From Bombilactobacillus bombi (GTDB taxonomy: Bacteria > Bacillota > Bacilli > Lactobacillales > Lactobacillaceae), in assembly GCF_964340835.1 (NCBI RefSeq), contig NZ_OZ204251.1: DNA of 64,000 bases. One strand, given 5' to 3'. The position numbers and the translations under genes are program-made. Positions 43,252-51,668 of this stretch are shown piece by piece. Position 1 is the first letter of the stretch, and each line of letters opens with the position of its first letter. The notes under the pieces were generated by a model that was given only the letters and a program-made list of their open reading frames with translations, was not told the origin of the DNA and searched no databases.

Positions 43252-43983
43252 TTATTTTTCATGTTGGGCATGGGTCTGTGATTGGGCATTATTTTGTCCA
43301 TAGTACGCATTCTGTCCATGCTTACGATAATAATGCTTATCTAATAAATACTGTGGTAACTCAATATTACTTCGAGTTAGCTGTAGGGAATGGTAATCTT
43401 CTTCAGCAACTACTTCTAAAACCTTAGCATTATAAACCGCCTTGGCTGCAGTTGCTCCCCAAGCAAATGGTCCATGCTGACTGACTAAAGCTGCTGGTGT
43501 TGCTTCATAATCTAACTGCCGCTCTTTGAAAGTCTCTACAATCGCTTTTCCAGTATTACCTTCATAATCTGCTTCGATTTCTGCTTGAGTTAATGCTCTG
43601 GCTGCTGGCACTGCGGTATAAAAGGTGTCCGCATGAGTCGTGTTCAATGCAGGAACATCTAACCCAGCAGCGGCAAACGAGACTGCCCATGGTGAATGAG
43701 TATGCACAATCCCTCCAATATTAGGAAAAGCATTATACAAAACCGTATGCGTTGGCGTATCGCTAGAAGGATTCATTTTTCCTTCTACTACTTCCCCTTG
43801 CAGGTTTACAACTACCAAATCCTCAGGTTTTAAATCTTCATAGTCGACACCAGAAGGTTTAATCACAAACAAGCCTTTTTCTCGATCAATTCCAGAAACA
43901 TTTCCCCAAGTAAATGTCACTAAATCCAACTTAGGCAACTGCATATTTGCTTCATAAACTTCTTTTTTTAAAGCTTCTAACAA
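43252..43983 (-). CDS. araD: L-ribulose-5-phosphate 4-epimerase, copy 2
   Basis: A 243-residue epimerase, identical in sequence to the product of 31798-32529, forming D-xylulose-5-P from L-ribulose-5-P in arabinose catabolism. The start codon is TTG (43983), following GGAGGTGAG by about 9 nt, where copy 1 uses ATG. Identity with copy 1 runs from codon 2 through the stop codon and stops at the gene edges, so only the coding region is shared. It lies between araB and araA. Confidence 0.96.
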   Translation of the reverse strand: MLEALKKEVYEANMQLPKLDLVTFTWGNVSGIDREKGLFVIKPSGVDYEDLKPEDLVVVNLQGEVVEGKMNPSSDTPTHTVLYNAFPNIGGIVHTHSPWAVSFAAAGLDVPALNTTHADTFYTAVPAARALTQAEIEADYEGNTGKAIVETFKERQLDYEATPAALVSQHGPFAWGATAAKAVYNAKVLEVVAEEDYHSLQLTRSNIELPQYLLDKHYYRKHGQNAYYGQNNAQSQTHAQHEK

Positions 43984-44004
43984 ATGTTTCTCACCTCCTT
44001 AAAA

Positions 44005-45600
44005 TTAATCTTTTAAAATACTAGCTTGAGACTCAATCGGTAAAGCTTGTTGATATCTTTCAATATATTCTTGATACCCCTTAACACCATCTGGCTCTGG
44101 TCCTAAAGTCATTGTTTCGGAATCTGCAAATATCTTAGTATCTAAATAATCTGCTAAGTTAAGATCAGTATCTGCTGTAGTATATTGAGCTAAAACTGCC
44201 ATCCCCCATGGACCACCAACACTAGCATTGTTCATAACTGCAATCGGAATATTCAAAGCATTGGTCAAAATTTGTTGAGCCATAACAGGAGTTTTGAACA
44301 ATCCTCCTTGAGCAATCATGACACCAGGATGAATGCCTTCTTCTTTTGTCAAAATATCCATACCAATTTTTAAAGGTGCGAAGGCAGAATATAATTGAGC
44401 CAACATAAAATTAGCCAAATTAAACTTACTTTCTGGAGTCCGCACAAATAAGGGGCGACCGGCTTGAATATTAGTAATATTTTCTCCAGATAAATAACTA
44501 TAATTAACTAATCCACCAGCATTAGTATCACTTTTTACCACATCTAAAAATAAAGTTTCATATAATTTATTAGCTGATAAGTTTAATCCCAAACGCCCAG
44601 CAAATTCTGCAAAAAGATGAGCCCACGCATTAATATCTGATGAACAATTATTGATATGAACCATAGCTACTGGTAAACCATCTGGTGTAGTTACTAAATC
44701 AATATCTCGATGAACTTTTGCCAACGGCTTATCCAAGACTACCATTGAGAAAGCTGAAGTTCCCACAGAAATGTTACCTGTTCGCAATCGCACACTATTG
44801 GTACTAATCATTCCTGTGCCGGCATCTCCTTCAGGTGCTGCCATAATACTGCCACTTTGTAAATGCCCAGTTGGATCAAGTAATTTAGCACCATCAGCAG
44901 TTAAATGTCCTGCAGGTTGTCCCGCAACTTTAATCTCAGGCAAAATATCAGGCAGCTGCCAATCATAAGCCTGCACTTTAGGTAAACCATTAAATTGATC
45001 AATCATCCGCTGATTAAATTTACTATGTTCATCAATCGGAAACATCCCTGAAGCATCCCCGACACCAATGACTTTTTCACCAGATAATTGCCAATGTACA
45101 TAACCGGCTAACGTTGTAATGAAGTCAATCTGACTGACATGTTTTTCTTGTTGTAAAATGGCATGATACAAGTGAGCAATACTCCATCTTAATGGAATAT
45201 TAAAATCAAATAACTTCGTTAGCTCATCAGCAGCATCCTGGGTAATATTATTACGCCACGTTCTAAAAGGAACCAATTGCTTCCCTGCTTGGTCAAAAGC
45301 TAAATAACCATGCATCATTGCACTTACACCGATAGCTCCAATTTTTTGCAGTTGAACGTGATATTTACTCTGAACATTTGCGGCTAGTTGTTGATAGCTT
45401 GACTGAATTCCCTTCCAAACATCTTCTAAAGAGTATGTCCAAATATTATCTTCATAACTGTTCTCCCAAACATAACTTCCCTCAGCAAGTGGATTAGCAT
45501 TATTATCAATTAAAACTGCTTTAATTTGAGTTGATCCTAATTCAATTCCTAAAGAGATTTTACCTAGTTCAATTGCTTGAGAATTTTGTTTAATATTCAT
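44005..45600 (-). CDS. araB: L-ribulokinase (FGGY family)
   Basis: A 531-residue FGGY kinase phosphorylating L-ribulose. The phosphate loop is IELGSTQIKAV near residue 20; GVSAMMHGYLAF, FRTWRNNIT and AAPEGDAGTGMISTNSV follow; the late adenosine motif is IAQGGLFKTPVMAQQ. It is of the Lactobacillus AraB type, which differs from the enterobacterial enzyme in the TWRN segment. AGGAGA lies 9 nt before the ATG; the gene begins 11 bp after araE, in one operon. Confidence 0.9.
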   Translation of the reverse strand: MNIKQNSQAIELGKISLGIELGSTQIKAVLIDNNANPLAEGSYVWENSYEDNIWTYSLEDVWKGIQSSYQQLAANVQSKYHVQLQKIGAIGVSAMMHGYLAFDQAGKQLVPFRTWRNNITQDAADELTKLFDFNIPLRWSIAHLYHAILQQEKHVSQIDFITTLAGYVHWQLSGEKVIGVGDASGMFPIDEHSKFNQRMIDQFNGLPKVQAYDWQLPDILPEIKVAGQPAGHLTADGAKLLDPTGHLQSGSIMAAPEGDAGTGMISTNSVRLRTGNISVGTSAFSMVVLDKPLAKVHRDIDLVTTPDGLPVAMVHINNCSSDINAWAHLFAEFAGRLGLNLSANKLYETLFLDVVKSDTNAGGLVNYSYLSGENITNIQAGRPLFVRTPESKFNLANFMLAQLYSAFAPLKIGMDILTKEEGIHPGVMIAQGGLFKTPVMAQQILTNALNIPIAVMNNASVGGPWGMAVLAQYTTADTDLNLADYLDTKIFADSETMTLGPEPDGVKGYQEYIERYQQALPIESQASILKD

Positions 45601-45611
45601 TAAAATGTCTC

Positions 45612-46991
45612 CTATACATTATGCTTAGTTCCAGATTCTTCAATCTCTTCCAAAGAACGACCTCTAGTTTCAGGTACGAAGAAGTGCACGAATAAAGCTC
45701 CTAATATACAAATTACGCCAAAAATAGCAAACACAGCATCTTGAGGCATCGAAGCAGTCATGATTGGGAACAAAAGCCCAACTGCCCAAGAACCAATCCA
45801 GTTGAATGATGAAGCTAAACCAGATGCCCGACCTCTAATTGCTAATGGGAAAATCTCGCCAACTAATACCCAAGTTAGTGGTGCCCAAGTAACAGAATAA
45901 AAGGCAACGTATATACATAAAAATACAATAATCATAAATGGATTAGAATGTGGCATCACCAAATGGATGATAGCTGGTAGTAAAAATGATAAAGCCATAA
46001 CACTACCACCTAATGTTAACAAGGTTTTTCGATTAAATTTATCTGCAATCCACATAAATAAGAGTGAACCTGCCACTAAAATAATTCCTTGAACTATCGG
46101 CCAAAGTAATGCCGAGCTAGCAGCTTTACCAGTTGCTTTTTCAACAATCAATGGGATGTAATAAAAGATTGCATTAGCACCTTGAAATTGTTGAAAAGCT
46201 GCAACGCCGACACCAGCAACCACTAAGTAACGATATTTTCCACTAAATAAAGTGCTCCAAGTAGCTTTTTGATCAGCTTGAGCTTCTTGTGCTGAAGCTT
46301 GTTGAATATCATTAATTTCAGAATTAATTTCATCATCATTACTACGGATATAAGATAAAACTTTACGAGCTTCGTCTAGTTGATCATTTTTGATTAAAAA
46401 TCTTGGTGATTCTGGCAACTTTAAAACCCCAAAATATAAGATAACAGCTGGTACTGCTGCTAAACCTAACATTAAGCGCCAAGCCAAACCTTCAGGTAAT
46501 CCTTTTAAAATATAATCCATCACATAAGACAAAAGCATTCCTGAACAAATCATCGTTTGATTTAAACCAGATAACCGTCCTCGCATATTAGTTGGTGCCA
46601 TCTCTGACATATACGCTGGTACTAATGCAGAAGCAGCTCCTACCGCCAACCCCAGCAAAATTCTCACTGCTATCAAATAATATTGCCCATTATGTGGTGA
46701 TATCATTGAAAGGATAGAACCAATTGCAAATATCAAGGCCGATACTAAAATCATTTTTCTGCGTCCAAATTTATCTGACAACTGACCTGCTAAAGCGCCT
46801 CCAAAAATAGCACCAAACATTACTGCTGAAGTAATTAAGCCAACAATAGTTGCATTGGTTAAATTCCAATCATGCTTTAAGAAAGGTAGTGCACCTGTCA
46901 TGACTCCTATGTCATACCCAAAAAGAATTCCTCCAAATGATCCAAAGAAATAAATAAAACTACTAGGTATTTTTTTATCTTCTTTAGCCAA
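45612..46991 (-). CDS. araE: Arabinose:H+ symporter, MFS sugar porter
   Basis: A 459-residue sugar porter with twelve helices. Family signatures are FGYDIGVMTGALPF in helix 1, GQLSDKFGRRKM, the PESPRFLI motif after helix 6, FQQFQGANAIFYY (sugar-binding helix 7) and the final PETRGRSLEEIE. Being first in the ara operon, it is the likely L-arabinose importer; D-xylose is an alternative. The start codon is TTG 46991, 7 nt after AGGAGG. A cre-like site lies about 30 bp upstream. Confidence 0.92.
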   Translation of the reverse strand: MAKEDKKIPSSFIYFFGSFGGILFGYDIGVMTGALPFLKHDWNLTNATIVGLITSAVMFGAIFGGALAGQLSDKFGRRKMILVSALIFAIGSILSMISPHNGQYYLIAVRILLGLAVGAASALVPAYMSEMAPTNMRGRLSGLNQTMICSGMLLSYVMDYILKGLPEGLAWRLMLGLAAVPAVILYFGVLKLPESPRFLIKNDQLDEARKVLSYIRSNDDEINSEINDIQQASAQEAQADQKATWSTLFSGKYRYLVVAGVGVAAFQQFQGANAIFYYIPLIVEKATGKAASSALLWPIVQGIILVAGSLLFMWIADKFNRKTLLTLGGSVMALSFLLPAIIHLVMPHSNPFMIIVFLCIYVAFYSVTWAPLTWVLVGEIFPLAIRGRASGLASSFNWIGSWAVGLLFPIMTASMPQDAVFAIFGVICILGALFVHFFVPETRGRSLEEIEESGTKHNV

Positions 46992-47019
46992 AATGAAACC
47001 TCCTAAATCTTCAAAATTA

Positions 47020-47033
47020 AAATAGCGTTTTCA
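47020..47033 (-). promoter_or_regulatory. cre-like site upstream of araE
   Basis: Read on the minus strand, TGAAAACGCTATTT matches the CcpA cre consensus at 12 of 14 positions, about 30 bp before the araE start. This fits glucose repression of the arabinose operon. Confidence 0.6.
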
Positions 47034-47223
47034 ATCAACAAACACATTGTAATAAATAAATTACTTCAAATCAATCATTTTAAAAGTTATTCGAATTAAT
47101 TTAAAATGCCAAATTAGTCATATTAAAGGCATTAATCATCAATTTAAAAACATTTATTTTTTATAAAATTATATTTGCTTATATTGATCCAATAATTTAT
47201 GATTAAATTACCATATAATAATA

Positions 47224-47241
47224 AATTTATTAGAATAAATT
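47224..47241. promoter_or_regulatory. Candidate AraR operator
   Basis: AATTTATT-AG-AATAAATT is an 8-2-8 perfect inverted repeat between the -10-like TATAAT (47214-47219) and the araR start. The 10-mer AATAAATTAC in its right arm recurs at 47055-47064 on the araE side. Both are candidates for AraR binding. Confidence 0.45.
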
Positions 47242-47260
47242 ACAAAGTAGGAGCCTCAAA

Positions 47261-48340
47261 ATGAAAAATGATTATCTTATTGTATTTGAAAAACTCAAAC
47301 AGGTTATTATTAGTGGTAAATTCTCTGCAAATGAGAAATTGCCTACGGAAGATCAATTAATTGAAAATTTTCAAGTTTCAAGATATGCCATTAGAAAAGC
47401 CCTTGAACAATTAGAAAATGAAAAATTAATTTATCGAGTTCAAGGAAGCGGAATGTATATTCAAGATTGGAATAAGAAATGGTCTTATAAAACTGAAAAC
47501 AAAACAATTGGTTTAATCTGCACCCATATTGCTGATTATATATTTCCTAAAATTATATCTCATATAGATTCCATTATTGCTCAAAAAGGCTATTCGTTAC
47601 TAGTAACGAATACTCATAATAATCCTCAAAAAGAACGCTCTCGGTTAATAAATATGTTAGATGCCAATGTAGCCGGATTAATTGTTGAACCTAGTGAAAG
47701 TGCCCGTCCCAATCCTAATCTAGATTTATATCAAGTCATTAAAGAAAATAAAATACCCATTATTTTTTTAAACGCTTGTTATCAAGAATTGAATTTTCCT
47801 TTGATTAATAACACTGATCAAACATCAGAATGTGAATTAACAAAATATTTATTAGAATTAGGACATCGAAAAATTTTAGGTATTTTTCAAGTTGACGATC
47901 AACAAGGTGTGCATCGGATGCAAGGATTTATTGATGCTTATCATGAAACTGGGGCTGATTTAACACAAAGCAATATTATAATGTATAGTTCGCATGATGA
48001 CTTTGATACTATCAGTAAAAAAATTGATATTTATTTAAATAGTAACCAAAGCCCAACTGCAATAGTATGCTATCATGATCAATTAGCAATCAAAGTTGTT
48101 GATAAACTCAAAAAAGCACATTATCGTATACCAGAAGACATATCAGTTACCGGTTTTGATGATTATGACGGTGTCAATTATATAACGCCTAGTTTAACAA
48201 CTATGACCTATGAAACTTATGCTGTGGGTCAAGAAGCTGGTCGAGGAATACTAGATTTGATTCATGGCAAAACTTTCAACTCTATTACCCATCAACCCCA
48301 ACTTAAAATCAGAGATTCCACAGCGGCACCAAAGAAATAA
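47261..48340 (+). CDS. araR: GntR-LacI hybrid regulator AraR
   Basis: A 359-residue regulator. An N-terminal GntR winged HTH (about 5-70, NEKLPTEDQLIENFQVSRYAIRKALEQLE) is joined to a LacI/GalR-type sugar-binding domain (from about 85, TIGLICTHIADYIFPKI). This architecture defines AraR, the L-arabinose-responsive repressor of Firmicutes. It is divergent from araE with 269 bp between starts, where cre-like and dyad sites are found. GGAG lies 8 nt before the ATG. Confidence 0.94.
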   Translation: MKNDYLIVFEKLKQVIISGKFSANEKLPTEDQLIENFQVSRYAIRKALEQLENEKLIYRVQGSGMYIQDWNKKWSYKTENKTIGLICTHIADYIFPKIISHIDSIIAQKGYSLLVTNTHNNPQKERSRLINMLDANVAGLIVEPSESARPNPNLDLYQVIKENKIPIIFLNACYQELNFPLINNTDQTSECELTKYLLELGHRKILGIFQVDDQQGVHRMQGFIDAYHETGADLTQSNIIMYSSHDDFDTISKKIDIYLNSNQSPTAIVCYHDQLAIKVVDKLKKAHYRIPEDISVTGFDDYDGVNYITPSLTTMTYETYAVGQEAGRGILDLIHGKTFNSITHQPQLKIRDSTAAPKK

Positions 48341-48356
48341 ACATTAATAATATAAA

Positions 48357-48386
48357 AAAAGAGCTGAAAATATTTTCAGCTCTTTT
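48357..48386. terminator. Bidirectional terminator
   Basis: A perfect 14-bp stem (48357-48370 with 48373-48386) with a 2-base loop, shared by araR and the convergent PTS operon. Confidence 0.9.
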
Positions 48387-48403
48387 GTATATTAAATCTA
48401 AAA

Positions 48404-49750
48404 TTATTCACCATGTAACTGTTCTTGCTTATACAAATTATTATCATATAGTTTAAAAAACGGATAATAAATTATCACTGATAAGAACAAATTCAAAAAA
48501 GCAACCAGCACTGCGCCTAAATTACCACTTGTTCCAAGCCAAGCTCCCATTCCTACTGGCAATATCCAAGCAATTGCACTAGTCACATAACTAATTAAAT
48601 GGAATTTAATAGCAAAGTAAGCTACTGAGGCTAAAACCATAGGATTAACAATAAAAGGTACAATCAAATATGGATTATAAACAATCGGGGCCCCGAAAAT
48701 TACTGGCTCATTAATATTAAAAATAGCAGGTAAAATTGCTGTTTTGCCCAACGTTTTTAATTGATCAGATCTAGCAGCAAAAACCATTAATAGAACTAAT
48801 CCTAAAGTTCCACCGGCACCGCCAATAAACACCCACATATTAATAAAATCACCGGCAAAAATATTATGAGCACCATTAGCATTTTCACTTAAAGCAACCA
48901 ATAAAATTGGATTGACAAAGCTATTTTTAACAATGGCAGTTCCATGCACTCCAACTACCCACAATAAGTGAATTAGTAACAAAATCACCATCATTCCTAG
49001 CCACGAACCTGTCATATTTTTGACAAAGCCAAATGGTGCCGATAATAAATTGTGCAAGTCCGTATGCATTAATCCTAAAACAATATCTAACCCAATCATC
49101 ACAAAACTAACCAAAATGGCAGGAATTAATGACGCAAACGAACGACTTACTCCTTCTGGGACCCCAGCAGGCATTTTTATCGTAATATTTTTATTAACAC
49201 ATAAACGATACAGCTGAACCGCAATAATTCCAGTAATAATTGAAATAAAAATTCCTACACCACCAAAACGCTGGAGCCAACCATTCACAAAACTAACTCC
49301 ACCCACTAAATAATTATTAGGAGCAATTGTTTTGTTGACAGCTTGAGCACTTCCATGACTCCAAGAAATTGACGGAATAGTCAATAGAAAAGCAAACATC
49401 GACAATAATGCGCCGGTGAAAGAATTTAATTGTTGTTCACCCGCACGACGATATTCTTCAATGTAATAATATCCTACTGATAAAGAGTAATACAAAGCCA
49501 GAGAGCCTAATGCCATCGTGTTTCCCAGCATATAAAAGGCACTAAACTTAAGAATTGTGTGCTGAAAAAAATGTGCAGCAAAAGGAAATATTTGCGGTAA
49601 ATTATTCAAAATCAAAAAAATAGAAGCCACAATCGTAAAGGGCACAGCTGCTAAACTAGCATTCATAATACTGCGTACCACTTTAGTGTTAGCTACCTTA
49701 TTTAGCGGGGGCAATAAATATTTATTAAGAAAATCAAACAGTTTTTGCAT
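48404..49750 (-). CDS. celB: PTS cellobiose-type EIIC permease
   Basis: A 448-residue membrane protein with about ten helices. It shows the Lac/Cel-family EIIC features: an N-terminal LLPPLNKVANTKVVRSI, the GVHGTAIVKN loop, and ILPAIFNINEPVIFGAPIVYNP with the conserved NEP motif. It imports and phosphorylates beta-glucosides together with EIIA and EIIB, which are not encoded here and must act in trans. Its start overlaps the glucosidase gene by 17 bp, so the two are coupled. Confidence 0.93.
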   Translation of the reverse strand: MQKLFDFLNKYLLPPLNKVANTKVVRSIMNASLAAVPFTIVASIFLILNNLPQIFPFAAHFFQHTILKFSAFYMLGNTMALGSLALYYSLSVGYYYIEEYRRAGEQQLNSFTGALLSMFAFLLTIPSISWSHGSAQAVNKTIAPNNYLVGGVSFVNGWLQRFGGVGIFISIITGIIAVQLYRLCVNKNITIKMPAGVPEGVSRSFASLIPAILVSFVMIGLDIVLGLMHTDLHNLLSAPFGFVKNMTGSWLGMMVILLLIHLLWVVGVHGTAIVKNSFVNPILLVALSENANGAHNIFAGDFINMWVFIGGAGGTLGLVLLMVFAARSDQLKTLGKTAILPAIFNINEPVIFGAPIVYNPYLIVPFIVNPMVLASVAYFAIKFHLISYVTSAIAWILPVGMGAWLGTSGNLGAVLVAFLNLFLSVIIYYPFFKLYDNNLYKQEQLHGE

Positions 49751-51128
49751 CCTTATTCACTCCATTGTTTTTAATTACTTGCTGATACCAGAAGTAACTA
49801 TCTTTCGGATAACGCGCTAAAGTTTTCAAATCTTGCTCTGTGCGATCAACATAAATTAGCCCGTAACGTTTTTTCATGCCTTCATGTACACTCACTAAAT
49901 CAATCACTGACCAAGGCAAGTATCCTTGAACTGGAACCCCCGCATCAACGGCTTGTTGAATACTTTGCAAATGTGCTGATAGATAATTAATTCGATAATC
50001 ATCATGAACTTGATAATCAGCAGTTAATTCATCATAAGCACCTAAGCCATTTTCTGTAATATAAATTGGCAAGTGATAACGATCATTAACTACTTCCAAA
50101 GTTGTTTGCAGGCCTAAAGGATCCACTGTCCAGTTAAAATCGTTTTTAGATAAATATGGATTAGTTAAGCCTTTATAAAATCCTTTTTCATAAACATCTT
50201 CAGATTGTTGATCACTCACACCACTGGTACGATTTTGACCAGCTTTTGGATATTCAACAGTGACACTTGTATAATAATTCATTCCCAAAAAATCCGGGAA
50301 GTTCTGCTGTACTAATTCCTCATCTTCTGCTTTGATTTTTAAATCAATCCCTGTTTGGTGTAGATAATTTTGAAAAATAGGATTGATAATTCCGCGCACA
50401 GAGAAATCTAAATAAGCCCAATTACGAATCGCATTGAAATATTCGGCTGCGCGAATATCCTGTGGCTTAGCGCTTCCAGGATAAACATAAGAAATATTGG
50501 GTACTGGGCCAATTTGAGCTTGTGGACATAATTGATGACACGCTTGAAAAGCCTTCTTTTCAGCAATCATTAAGTTATAAAAAGCTTGATAACGTTCTTG
50601 ATGAGTATAGGAAAAGCCTAAAATTTTACGATCCGCCAACAACATTACATTAGGCTCGTTAATAGTTAACCAATATTTAACTTCCGAACCAAATTCCTTA
50701 AATAAGACCTTAACATACTTTTCATAAGCCGTGACCGTCGATTGCTTAATCCAACCACCTTGCTCCTGCAAAATCTGGGGCAAATCAAAATGATAAGTAG
50801 TGACCATTGGTTCAATTCCTTGATTATGCATTTCATTGAACACTTGGTGATAATGCTTGATTGCTAATGGATTAACAGCACCAAGACCGTCGGGAATAAT
50901 ACGTGTCCACGGAATAGAAATTCGAAGAGCTTTAATTCCAGCTTTTGCTAGTAAATTAATATCTTCTGCATAACGATGATAGTGGTCAGCCGCTACGCTG
51001 AAGTCTGCAATCTTTGGATTGCGCTGGCGCACGTCTTGAACTGATTGTGACTTTCCATCCTCTGTAGCTGCACCTTCAGTCTGATGAGCAGACAAAGAAG
51101 CCCCCCATAAAAAATTAGCTGGTAACAT
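49734..51128 (-). CDS. 6-phospho-beta-glucosidase (GH1)
   Basis: A 464-residue glycoside hydrolase family 1 enzyme splitting phosphorylated beta-glucosides. It shows FLWGASLSAHQTEGA at the N terminus, the acid/base glutamate in LTINEPNV near residue 164, the nucleophile in YITENGLG near 360, and MKKRYGLIYVD near 430. It is first in a two-gene operon with the EIIC gene. GAGGAG lies 7 nt before the ATG. A cre-like site lies about 80 bp upstream. Confidence 0.94.
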   Translation of the reverse strand: MLPANFLWGASLSAHQTEGAATEDGKSQSVQDVRQRNPKIADFSVAADHYHRYAEDINLLAKAGIKALRISIPWTRIIPDGLGAVNPLAIKHYHQVFNEMHNQGIEPMVTTYHFDLPQILQEQGGWIKQSTVTAYEKYVKVLFKEFGSEVKYWLTINEPNVMLLADRKILGFSYTHQERYQAFYNLMIAEKKAFQACHQLCPQAQIGPVPNISYVYPGSAKPQDIRAAEYFNAIRNWAYLDFSVRGIINPIFQNYLHQTGIDLKIKAEDEELVQQNFPDFLGMNYYTSVTVEYPKAGQNRTSGVSDQQSEDVYEKGFYKGLTNPYLSKNDFNWTVDPLGLQTTLEVVNDRYHLPIYITENGLGAYDELTADYQVHDDYRINYLSAHLQSIQQAVDAGVPVQGYLPWSVIDLVSVHEGMKKRYGLIYVDRTEQDLKTLARYPKDSYFWYQQVIKNNGVNKDAKTV

Positions 51129-51205
51129 AAGTATTCTCCTCTTTTATAATAAAAAATGTTCTTCCAACTTTTAATACTTATTTCACTATTAAGATTAGGT
51201 CTATT

Positions 51206-51219
51206 TGCAATCGGTTTCA
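51206..51219. promoter_or_regulatory. cre-like site upstream of the PTS/GH1 operon
   Basis: TGCAATCGGTTTCA matches the cre consensus at 11 of 14 positions and lies about 80 bp before the 6-phospho-beta-glucosidase start, consistent with CcpA control. Confidence 0.45.
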
Positions 51220-51504
51220 ATCGCTAATTATGAACTATTTATTTTTTTATGTTCTTTTATGTTTCTTTTGCGATTCTCGTTATTATAACTTTTAAATAAA
51301 TTTTCAGCTTATCTAACATGTCATTATAGATAAATACGTAAACGCAAATTCTGCTAATCTCGAAAACTATAACTTTCCCGTCGAATCATTTTTATTTTAC
51401 AGTTGTACACTTCTAAAAATTCATTACTATATGGTTAATAATAACAATTAACTATGGCTGTTTTATTTTGATTGAAAATCTATATTACTTAAACCATGGT
51501 GTTA

Positions 51505-51538
51505 TGCAGCAACTGATAGTTGATCAATGTTTGCTGCA
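51505..51538. repeat. Unassigned hairpin
   Basis: A perfect 8-bp inverted repeat TGCAGCAA/TTGCTGCA (51505-51512 with 51531-51538) encloses an 18-nt loop with a smaller TGATCA element. No T-run follows on either strand, so it is not a normal terminator. Confidence 0.5.
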
Positions 51539-51603
51539 ATAAAGTAAGATGTCTAACAAAAAACAATTAATATTTTCTATCAATACTTAAAAGTATAGAA
51601 CTT

Positions 51604-51638
51604 AAAACTGGCCGTATTCATTTTATACGACCAGTTTT
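51604..51638 (-). terminator. Terminator of pepO
   Basis: AAACTGG-x-CGTAT pairs with ATACG-x-CCAGTTT (one mismatch), followed on the minus strand by four T. Confidence 0.8.
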
Positions 51639-51668
51639 ATTTTGAATAGCAATATACATTTAAACTAA

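Larger units (their letters stand above)
51129..51603. other. Long intergenic region upstream of the beta-glucoside operon
   Basis: About 475 bases between the start of the glucosidase gene and the end of pepO. It holds the cre-like site (51206-51219), presumably the operon promoter, and an unexplained hairpin at 51505-51538. No gene or antiterminator (RAT) hairpin was recognised. Confidence 0.5.

Noticed and set aside
31798..43983. araD duplication as an IS-mediated event
   Set aside because: No inverted repeats, target duplications or transposase fragments flank either copy; identity ends at the coding edges.
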